A stretch of 50,584 bases of DNA, taken from Spirochaetales bacterium (GTDB lineage: Bacteria; Spirochaetota; Spirochaetia; UBA9216). A program made the translations under genes and the position numbers. Location: assembly GCA_016342585.1 (NCBI GenBank), contig JAEINK010000037.1:1-50584 (forward strand), given 5' to 3'. This document shows, piece after piece, positions 44,596-50,584 of the stretch. The notes under the pieces were generated by a model. That model made no database searches. It was not told the origin of the DNA and saw nothing but the letters and a program-made list of their open reading frames with translations. Position 1 is the stretch's first letter; every line of letters begins with the position of its first letter.

Positions 44596-45215
44596 ACTGT
44601 CTCTCCTTTCACATAGAGGCTTTCCATGCCAGCCGCCAATATTTTTGAAAGCAAACCCATGCTCTCCGGGAAGATATCCTTTCCCACTTCATTTTTATGA
44701 AGATTCAACATTACCAAAGCCTGGAAGAGTCCATTAAGGACTTCCGGTTTTTCATTAACCACAATCCCCATATTTTGCCAGAGATCCATAAAGCCGGCCA
44801 TCTCTCGCATATCTTTTGTGCGATGTGATTCAATTGTCTCTTCGGGAAGACCCCTGAGAAGCGTGTCATACTCCTCTTTTGCTATCATATTAATAATAAG
44901 AGGATATTCCGCAGGCAGTTCAAACATCAGTTTAAAGAGTTTATTGAACATTTCTGAGGAGTTTTCACTTTTTGTCAGGATAGGGATCAGGTATTTCTCC
45001 TGCATGGCCAGCTCCTGGAATTCCATGCAGATAAAAAACAGGTCCTCTTTTGATTTGAAAAATTTATAAAAGGAACCTTTTGCTATTCCAGCGGCTTTTA
45101 CGATTTCATCGATGGATGTTTTTTTTAGTCCATATTGACCGAAAAGCACCGACCCCTTTTCTATCAATGTACTTCGAATACTCAGTTTTTCATTCTCGCT
45201 GAAACTTCTGGGCAT
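44592..45215 (-). CDS. TetR/AcrR-family regulator of the exporter operon
   Basis: The 207-residue protein has an N-terminal helix-turn-helix (SIDEIVKAAGIAKGSFYKFF, about residues 34-53) and a C-terminal ligand-binding and dimerisation region. It is the first gene of the operon and probably represses it through the palindrome 53 bp upstream. Ligand unknown; a substrate of the exporter is the usual inducer. Confidence 0.93.
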   Translation of the reverse strand: MPRSFSENEKLSIRSTLIEKGSVLFGQYGLKKTSIDEIVKAAGIAKGSFYKFFKSKEDLFFICMEFQELAMQEKYLIPILTKSENSSEMFNKLFKLMFELPAEYPLIINMIAKEEYDTLLRGLPEETIESHRTKDMREMAGFMDLWQNMGIVVNEKPEVLNGLFQALVMLNLHKNEVGKDIFPESMGLLSKILAAGMESLYVKGETV

Positions 45216-45267
45216 GCTCTTCTCCTTAGATTATTGGGATCTCGATATTCTCTTTTTGGTTTGACTA

Positions 45268-45309
45268 TATGACTAATATAATTGTAATAGTCATACATTA
45301 GTTTGTCAA
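45268..45309 (-). promoter_or_regulatory. Promoter of the tetR-exporter operon with overlapping operator
   Basis: On the minus strand TTGACA (45304-45309) and TACAAT (45281-45286) are exactly 17 bases apart. A 28-base palindrome, TATGACTA 45268-45275 with TAGTCATA 45288-45295 around a 12-base centre, covers the -10 box. This is the expected layout for autorepression by the TetR-type protein. Confidence 0.75.
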
Positions 45310-45358
45310 GAAAAATCTGAATTCCCCCAATTCCTTGCCTATATGGCTAATGATTATG

Positions 45359-45387
45359 TTGACCACTTTTTTATAAAATGCTATATT
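45359..45387 (+). promoter_or_regulatory. Promoter of the RRM-protein gene
   Basis: TTGACC (45359-45364) and TATATT (45382-45387) are separated by 17 bases. Transcription from here would begin near 45394, about 207 bases upstream of the start codon. Confidence 0.6.
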
Positions 45388-45393
45388 GTCCTT

Positions 45394-45600
45394 ACTTGGG
45401 TTTCGGCTTAGGTATGATCTTTTTAATCTTGAATCTTTTTTGGTTTTCTTTGGACAACGTTTCTCTAATTATGTTAAAGTCCTTTTGGGTATTCTTCTTT
45501 AGTTAAATATTTCCAGAACAGAGATTAAAACACAGACAATCTAAACCGAGCTTAGGATAAATTTAACCGGATTAAATCCGGAAAACAAGGATGATTTTAT
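45394..45600 (+). promoter_or_regulatory. Long untranslated leader of the RRM-protein mRNA
   Basis: A leader of about 207 bases without a reading frame precedes the RRM gene if the promoter at 45359 is used. It is T-rich in its first half and ends with a small hairpin (CCGGAT 45567-45572, loop TAA, ATCCGG 45576-45581) 19 bases before the start; the ribosome site AAGGA follows the hairpin. Cold- or self-regulated leaders of this type occur before RNA-binding protein genes; regulation here is inferred. Confidence 0.5.
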
Positions 45601-45876
45601 ATGTCAAAGAAAGTCTATGTGGGAAACATGAACTATGCTACCACCGGAGATCAGCTGGAGGATCTTTTTGCCCAGTATGGAACTGTAAGCGGAGTTAACG
45701 TTATTACAGATCGAGAAACTAACAGGCCCAAAGGATTTGCTTTTGTTGAAATGGAAGATGATTCAGCAGCAGAAGCAGCTATCTCTGCTCTCAATAACGC
45801 TGAGATGGACGGAAGAAACCTCAGGGTAAATGAGGCTCACGAGAGAAAACCTCGTAGAGATAATTACGGTTACTAA
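45601..45876 (+). CDS. RRM-domain RNA-binding protein
   Basis: The 91-residue protein is a single RNA recognition motif: RNP2 VYVGNM (residues 4-9) and RNP1 KGFAFVEM (about 44-51), followed by a basic tail ERKPRRDNYGY. Such proteins bind single-stranded RNA and, in cyanobacteria, accumulate in the cold. It is monocistronic with its own promoter and terminator. Confidence 0.95.
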   Translation: MSKKVYVGNMNYATTGDQLEDLFAQYGTVSGVNVITDRETNRPKGFAFVEMEDDSAAEAAISALNNAEMDGRNLRVNEAHERKPRRDNYGY

Positions 45877-45908
45877 ATATCTACTGATATTCAATATCTA
45901 CTGATATT
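45876..45908 (+). repeat. Tandem 16-base repeat after the RRM gene
   Basis: AATATCTACTGATATT occurs at 45876-45891 and again at 45893-45908, separated by one base. The first copy begins at the final base of the RRM stop codon. Confidence 0.85.
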
Positions 45909-45921
45909 TTTAGTTACTAAC

Positions 45922-45972
45922 AAAAAAAGCCGGTTGAAGTGGGTTTTCCCCTCTCAAACCGGCTTTTTTTTT
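45922..45972 (+). terminator. Strong bidirectional terminator between RRM and chemoreceptor genes
   Basis: A perfect 14-bp stem, AAAAAAAGCCGGTT (45922-45935) and its complement at 45957-45970, encloses a 21-base loop. It has T-runs on both strands and so can end both the RRM message and the convergent chemoreceptor message. Confidence 0.92.
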
Positions 45973-46008
45973 GGTTTATCAGAACCGGATTTAATACCCG
46001 GTTAGGAA

Positions 46009-48021
46009 TTAAAACTCCTCAAAGCCTGAATCGACCTCACCACTTTCATCATTAATCCTTGCTTTTTCTCTTTTATCCGGTATAGACCGTGTAGATCCTG
46101 ATCCTGATTTCAATGATGTTCCGGCAGAACTCTCCGGAAGAGATTTGGTACCTCCACTCCTTCTATCCATAGACCATGATTCGCCGGAGGTTCCCTGCAT
46201 CGAATCTTTCTTCAATTTAAAAAATCCGATCATTCCCCTCAACTGCTCCGCCTGGGATGTCAATTGTTCGGACATGGCGGAGGCCTCTTCCGCGGAAGCG
46301 GCATTTTGCTGGATAACCTGATCAAGCTGCTGCATAGCATCATTGATCTGGTTGGCACCAATATTCTGTTCCTGGCTTGAGGCGCTGATTTCGGAAACAA
46401 GCTCGGCCGTTCTTCTTATGTCCGGGACGATGGCCTGGATCCTTTCTCCGGCACTGTTCGCCTTACTTACACTTACATTGGCAAGTTCCAGTATTTCCGA
46501 GGCTGCCTGCTGGCTTACATTGGCAAGCTTTCCAACCTCGGAGGCGACAACAGCGAAGCCTTTACCGTGTTCGCCTGCCCGTGCCGCCTCGATGGCTGCA
46601 TTCAGGGAGAGCATATTCGTCTGTCGGGCGATATCCCCGATAATGCTGATTTTATTGGCAATTTCATTCATGGACTGAACAGCCTCAAGGACGGCGGTGC
46701 CTCCCTCCTCAGCATCCATTGCTGTTCGTGTGGAAATCTTTGATGTCTGCGCCGCATTTTCGGTATTCTGATGTATGTTTGCCCCCATCTGTTCAACCGA
46801 TGCTGAAACCTCTTCAGCACTGGCAGCCTGCTCTGTTGCACCCTGTGAAAGCTGCACGGAATTCTCTGAAAGCTGACCGCTTCCGTCGGTCACCTGAATG
46901 GATGCATCATAGACATTCGAGACGACATCTCTCAGTTTTTCCTTCATATCTTTTAGTGCTTCGGCCAGGATCCCAATCTCATCCTTCTGGTTAACATCAA
47001 TATCCGTATAGAGCTTGCCCTCGCTAATCTCTTTTGCAAACTGAACACCCTTTTTTATCGGTAATGTCAGGGCTCTGGCAAAAATGATAAAAATCAGGAG
47101 AGAGACCAGGAATCCGATGGCGGCCACTAGGAACACAGCATTCCGAACAGCATAGGCCGGGGCCATATACTCCTCGTCCGAGATGGTAAGGAATACTCCC
47201 CAGCCTGTTTCGGGTACAGGAGCAAAGCCCGCTGTTTTGGGAACACCATTATAAATATAATTCTGATACCCTTTCTCACCGTTTTTAAACCTCTGGGTGA
47301 TAACCTCCATTCCTACCAGGTCTTCGATGCTCACCTCGAAGATCAGGGATGTGTCCGGATGAGCTATGATCAGGCTGCTGGCATCTGTTATAAAGGTGTA
47401 CCCGGTCTGACCGATGGTTGAATCTTTAATTATGGACCATAAGAAATCAAGTTTTATGATTATGGCGGCCGCTCCGATATTTGTTCCATCCTTCGCATAT
47501 ACAGGTGCTGCTATGGGGATGAATGGCTGGCCATTGGCCCTGCTGATCCCCGGGTCACCCACATTTACCTCTCCATTAATAGCGTTTTGGAAATATGTTC
47601 GTGAGAAGAGATCCAGGCCTATCCTGTCTTCAGAGGAGGCAGCAATGACGATCCCCTGTCTGTTTATGATATTAATCCCCATATAATCATCACCAAGCCC
47701 CCGGGTGGCCATAAATTCAGCAAGGATACTATTTATCTCATAATCCTCTGTCCTGTTTTCATTTTTCATGGCATCTTCAAGAGCGGCTTTAGTCTCTCTG
47801 CGGCCGGCAATATCAAGAGCGATTTTTTTCTCGGTGATAAGGACATTGTGGATTGATAGTGAAATCTCCGATGTTCGGTTCTCCATCTGCTCATATTCGA
47901 GGTTCTGCAGTCCTTCAGAAGCTTTTTGGGTGGAGATTATCCCCAGGGCTATTATCGGGAGTAGTAGGACTATCGCTCCTATTGCGATTAATTTTATTCC
48001 AATTTTAATGTTTTTCAGCAT
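46009..48021 (-). CDS. Methyl-accepting chemotaxis protein with dCache-type sensor
   Basis: The protein has 670 residues from ATG 48021, with AAGGAG seven bases upstream; the longer frame to 48081 lacks a ribosome site. A membrane segment (about 8-28), a large periplasmic sensor of the dCache type (about 35-285; [20 protein letters not shown]), a second membrane segment (about 288-310), a HAMP domain and a long coiled signalling domain follow in order. The signalling tip is [20 protein letters not shown]. The C-terminus ends GFEEF, similar to the CheR-tethering pentapeptide. The ligand is unknown; dCache domains often bind amino or organic acids. Confidence 0.93.
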   Translation of the reverse strand: MLKNIKIGIKLIAIGAIVLLLPIIALGIISTQKASEGLQNLEYEQMENRTSEISLSIHNVLITEKKIALDIAGRRETKAALEDAMKNENRTEDYEINSILAEFMATRGLGDDYMGINIINRQGIVIAASSEDRIGLDLFSRTYFQNAINGEVNVGDPGISRANGQPFIPIAAPVYAKDGTNIGAAAIIIKLDFLWSIIKDSTIGQTGYTFITDASSLIIAHPDTSLIFEVSIEDLVGMEVITQRFKNGEKGYQNYIYNGVPKTAGFAPVPETGWGVFLTISDEEYMAPAYAVRNAVFLVAAIGFLVSLLIFIIFARALTLPIKKGVQFAKEISEGKLYTDIDVNQKDEIGILAEALKDMKEKLRDVVSNVYDASIQVTDGSGQLSENSVQLSQGATEQAASAEEVSASVEQMGANIHQNTENAAQTSKISTRTAMDAEEGGTAVLEAVQSMNEIANKISIIGDIARQTNMLSLNAAIEAARAGEHGKGFAVVASEVGKLANVSQQAASEILELANVSVSKANSAGERIQAIVPDIRRTAELVSEISASSQEQNIGANQINDAMQQLDQVIQQNAASAEEASAMSEQLTSQAEQLRGMIGFFKLKKDSMQGTSGESWSMDRRSGGTKSLPESSAGTSLKSGSGSTRSIPDKREKARINDESGEVDSGFEEF

Positions 48022-48135
48022 TGTCATGCTCCTTAAGGATGTGTCTGTTAATATTGTAGTAAATCCAGCCTGTAAAATCAAATGATAGAATCAAATCTAT
48101 TCTCAATATCGGGTGAATATTTATGAGTTTGTAAC

Positions 48136-48194
48136 AAAAAAGCTGAAGGCCAGTTCGTGCGACCTGAGGTATGAACAGAGAGTGATCCTTCAGC
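48136..48194 (-). terminator. Terminator of the hemolysin-III gene
   Basis: GCTGAAGG (48142-48149) pairs with CCTTCAGC (48187-48194) across a 37-base loop, followed on the minus strand by TTTTTTGTTAC. The distal arm includes the stop codon of the upstream gene. Confidence 0.65.
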
Positions 48195-48903
48195 CTGCTA
48201 TCGGGTAGGGTAGGAGTATGGCATACATGAAAATATAATGAATAATGGCAGCGGCAAGTACGAAAATATGCCAGATTTCGTGGAAGCCGAATTTGCCCGG
48301 AACCGGATTTGGTTTTTCTATATAGAAGATAATTGCTCCGATGGAGTAGATTACCCCCCCGGTCAGGAGCAGAATGAATCCTGTTGGTCCTATTGATGGA
48401 ATTGTACGGTATATTTGAACGACGCCCACCCACCCCATACATAAGTAGAGGGTATTGGTCATCCATTTAGGAAGGTTGGGGAATACCGATTTAAGTGTGA
48501 TCCCGACTGCGGCAATTATCCAGATAACACCTAAAATACTCCAGCTCCAGGCATCTCGAGCCACAATAAGGCAGAGGGGGGTGTAGGTTCCGGCGATTAA
48601 AAAGAAGATCGCCAGATAGTCGAAGAGTCTGAAAAAATCATTCCCTTTTTCCGACAATTCAAGACCGTGATGAAAGGTACTGGCCAGGAAGAGGAGGAAG
48701 AGGCTTAATCCATAAACGGAAAAACCAATTATATGCCAGGTTTTACCACTCTGGACGGAGAGTACTATCAATATTACCATGCCTAAAAATGAAAAAATGG
48801 CACCACTCATATGAGTGATTGTATTAATTACTTCATCAGTAACATGTATACTCCCATCCTTACTGAAAGGAGGAAGGGGTTTTTTTTCTTCTGGTTTATT
48901 CAT
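48190..48903 (-). CDS. Hemolysin III/PAQR-family membrane protein
   Basis: The 237-residue protein has seven hydrophobic segments and the PAQR metal-ligand signatures LASTFHHG and FHEIWHIFVLAAAIIHY. This family includes YqfA and the channel-like hemolysin III of Bacillus cereus, but haemolysis is not implied by the name; bacterial members affect membrane lipid or fluidity homeostasis. It is divergent from the dehydrogenase gene. Confidence 0.9.
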   Translation of the reverse strand: MNKPEEKKPLPPFSKDGSIHVTDEVINTITHMSGAIFSFLGMVILIVLSVQSGKTWHIIGFSVYGLSLFLLFLASTFHHGLELSEKGNDFFRLFDYLAIFFLIAGTYTPLCLIVARDAWSWSILGVIWIIAAVGITLKSVFPNLPKWMTNTLYLCMGWVGVVQIYRTIPSIGPTGFILLLTGGVIYSIGAIIFYIEKPNPVPGKFGFHEIWHIFVLAAAIIHYIFMYAILLPYPIAG

Positions 48904-48965
48904 TGGAACAGCCTACAGGATTAAGGTCCTTTCATCAATATTAAAATACTGATAGAATCGTCCTC

Positions 48966-49697
48966 ATGAATATCGGGATATACGGCTTAGGACGATTTGG
49001 CAGTTTCTGGGGAAGAGAAATCGCCCATTATGGCAGTCAAAATGGATGGCAGGTGAAGGGCTTTTCGAGGAACCCGGAAAGAGGGACCCCCGAAGGAGTT
49101 ATCCGTGTGGAGGAGGAGGAACTCCTCTCTTCAGATGTGATTATTCTATGTAACGCCATCTCCTCGATGGAATCTGTACTTGGAAAAATCTCAACCTTCA
49201 TAAAACCGGGGACTCTTGTTATGGATACCTGTTCTGTAAAAGTACACCCGACCTCTCTTATGAATGATCTCCTTGCTGAGGGGGTGAATATTCTGGGAAC
49301 CCACCCTATGTTTGGACCTGATTCCGGCAAAAATGGAATTGCCGGACTGCCGATAGTTGTTTCTCCTGTTCGTGCTCCCCTTAAGGTTCAGAGTCAGTGG
49401 AAAGAGATTTTTCGTGATATGAAGTTGGACGTTAAGGTTATGACTCCCGATGAACATGACCTTGAGGCCGCATTTACTCAAGGGATTACTCACTTCATAG
49501 GCCGTGTCCTTGGCCGGCTGGATTTGAAACCAAGTCCTATCGGGACCATGGGATACCGGGAGCTTATAAAGATTGTAGAGCAGACCTGTAATGATCCGGA
49601 ACAGCTTTTTCTTGATCTTCAGAAGTTTAATCCTCATACTGAAGAGATGCGCCTTCAGCTTAAGTATGCCCTGAACGATACTCTCGGGCAGCTATAG
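48966..49697 (+). CDS. Prephenate dehydrogenase-like (TyrA family) protein
   Basis: The 243-residue cytosolic protein has the NAD(P) motif GIYGLGRFGSF at its N-terminus, then MDTCSVKVHP and GTHPMFGPDSG, which are characteristic of TyrA, and a conserved His in ITHFIGRVLGRL. Oxidative decarboxylation of prephenate (or arogenate) toward tyrosine is the family reaction. At 243 residues it is shorter than most TyrA proteins and has no ACT or chorismate mutase domain. No other aromatic-pathway genes lie nearby. Confidence 0.85.
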   Translation: MNIGIYGLGRFGSFWGREIAHYGSQNGWQVKGFSRNPERGTPEGVIRVEEEELLSSDVIILCNAISSMESVLGKISTFIKPGTLVMDTCSVKVHPTSLMNDLLAEGVNILGTHPMFGPDSGKNGIAGLPIVVSPVRAPLKVQSQWKEIFRDMKLDVKVMTPDEHDLEAAFTQGITHFIGRVLGRLDLKPSPIGTMGYRELIKIVEQTCNDPEQLFLDLQKFNPHTEEMRLQLKYALNDTLGQL

Positions 49698-49715
49698 AAC
49701 CTTTTTATTAAAAAT

Positions 49716-49752
49716 GGACCGCCTGGAACTATAGTCCTAAGCAGTCCTTTTT
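49716..49752 (+). terminator. Terminator candidate after the TyrA-like gene
   Basis: GGAC (49716-49719) pairs with GTCC (49744-49747), with an inner pairing GGAACTATAGTCC, followed by TTTTT. The stem is interrupted, so its strength is uncertain. Confidence 0.55.
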
Positions 49753-49934
49753 AATATTGCTATGAGAAAGAGACTCTTCAGTGTAATTACAAAAACACCG
49801 AGGGCGTACATTCCAATTTCTCAGAATCCAACGACTCCAAAAATTACTATACCTGTTATTTCGAACTGGAGATGTAAAATCGTTGCCAATCCAATAAATA
49901 TTACTATGAATAATGTTCAGATAAAAATTTATTC
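49737..49934 (-). pseudogene. Decayed small membrane protein remnant (low confidence)
   Basis: The minus-strand frame from 49934 downward reads as two hydrophobic segments (FIVIFIGLATILHLQFEITG and YALGVFVITLKSLFLIAIL) but is broken by in-frame TGA codons at 49917-49919 and between GVVGF and EIGMYALG. No start and ribosome site fit, so this looks like a decayed two-helix gene rather than a working one. Confidence 0.3.
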
Positions 49935-50223
49935 CATGCCTTAAGTTAAAAAATTCAGCTATGTATGCTCCCGGGGTAATATTTTCTGAGTATGCAACAT
50001 TTATGAAACCGCTAAGTATAGTAGATCAGGGTGAAGCCGTCGTCGCCAAAACAAGGCGGGGGCAGCTTTTATCAGCCCGAGCATAATAGAATCTATAATA
50101 AATTCCATGCTGACAAATAAAATTTGAATGAGCTTTACTTGACAGCAGTCGGTCTGGATGTTATTATTCAACTATCGATTATCGATAATAGATTTAAATT
50201 GCTGTTGTCTGACGGAGAGTAAT
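49753..50223. other. Intergenic region before the last cupin gene
   Basis: Besides the remnant above, the gap holds a 41-codon frame on the plus strand (49961-50086; ends TRRGQLLSARA) without a ribosome-binding site or recognisable family, and a palindromic ATCGATTATCGAT (50173-50185) that could be an operator for the cupin gene. No RNA gene is recognised. Confidence 0.4.
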
Positions 50224-50541
50224 ATGAAGATAATCCATGAAACTGAAGTGGAAGAGAAAAAGGTTCCTGGCAGATTTATCCGCTGGATAGCTGATGAAAA
50301 GACCCTACAACCCGAATTCCTATCGAGTTGTGTTATTAGAGTTATGCCGGGAGAAGCTGTAAAACCCGCACATTCACACCCGGATGGCGAAGAAATGATT
50401 TATATAATAAGCGGGAAAGGCGAAGCCTGGGTTGATGGAGATATACAAGCGATGAAATCCGGAACAGCAGTTCTTTTCGAAAGAAACTCTGTTCATATGA
50501 TTCGTAATGGTAACTACTCAGGACGACGTATAAAAAACTAG
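50224..50541 (+). CDS. Single-domain cupin protein
   Basis: The protein has 105 residues from ATG 50224 (GGAG eight bases upstream). One cupin domain is seen: PGEAVKPAHSHPDGEEMIYI has the His/Glu metal ligands and VDGDIQAMKSGTAVLFERNS the second motif. The chain ends soon after VHMIRNGNYSG, where relatives continue with another strand, so the C-terminus may be shortened. The function cannot be named; small cupins are often sugar- or metal-binding enzymes or sensors. Confidence 0.75.
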   Translation: MKIIHETEVEEKKVPGRFIRWIADEKTLQPEFLSSCVIRVMPGEAVKPAHSHPDGEEMIYIISGKGEAWVDGDIQAMKSGTAVLFERNSVHMIRNGNYSGRRIKN

Positions 50542-50584
50542 ACATAAAGGGAAATTTCTTGTAGACTGTTTCTATGAAAGATCG

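Noticed and set aside
49737..49934. TGA read as Trp (recoding) in the small membrane-protein remnant
   Set aside because: Many genes in the window end at TGA and contain TGG for Trp, and the frame also has a TAA near its start, so simple decay is more likely.
49762..49944. 60-codon plus-strand frame after the TyrA-like gene
   Set aside because: No ribosome site; the opposite strand has the hydrophobic pattern of a decayed membrane protein.

Overview
The window reads like chromosome of a free-living, probably anaerobic, moderately AT-rich spirochaete (Spirochaeta-like; an inference). The grounds are: several small lipoproteins with loose lipoboxes, one carrying FN3/Ig-like repeats and a DUF1566-type end; sugar ABC importers with no ATPase gene beside them; a chemoreceptor; a bacterial RRM protein; an anaerobe-type GGGtGRT/NifU-like pair; and the HcyBio/NIL-ferredoxin/UPF0280 sulfur module. 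I see no rRNA, tRNA or CRISPR array.

Layout. 0.2-1.9 kb: GGGtGRT + NifU-like Fe-S pair. 2.0-6.3 kb: a four-gene ion-transport operon in which two PTS-EIIA-like proteins (one fused to CBS domains) surround a Kef/CPA-type antiporter with CBS domains and an ArsB/NhaD-type carrier. 6.5-11.5 kb: an ABC importer with both permease halves fused into one polypeptide, a lipoprotein with three copies of a small domain, and a binding protein that seems to carry a fourth copy. 11.8-12.6 kb: a YkgJ-type Cys-cluster protein, then a probable structured small RNA with its own promoter and a strong terminator. 12.6-16.7 kb: a decayed 4-kb islet bounded by 47-bp direct repeats; it holds a frameshifted FN3-like lipoprotein gene and a broken IS91-family transposase and sits against the 3' end of a papain-like gene. 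16.6-19.5 kb: Crp-like regulator, internally deleted SDR, bicupin, papain-like membrane-anchored protein. 19.5-21.9 kb: homocysteine (sulfide assimilation) module. 22-26 kb: single-domain response regulator, MATE-like transporter, lipoprotein-FecR-lipoprotein operon. 26.2-33.6 kb: HflX, a GH36 alpha-galactosidase and SbcDC. 33.6-38.8 kb: sugar ABC importer with a NarL-type two-component system directly upstream. 39-42 kb: MFS transporter, spermidine-synthase-like protein, unknown membrane protein. 42.3-45.2 kb: TetR-controlled ABC-2 exporter. 45.4-45.9 kb: RRM protein with a long leader. 46-50.5 kb: chemoreceptor, hemolysin-III/PAQR protein, TyrA-like dehydrogenase, decayed intergenic DNA, small cupin.

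The most distinctive items are the EIIA/CBS-decorated antiporter operon, the fused-permease ABC locus with its shared accessory domain, the 47-bp-bounded islet that rebuilds the end of its target gene, the unassigned structured RNA at 12.4-12.6 kb, and the long leader of the RRM gene. All domain names come from reading the translations; no database search was run.
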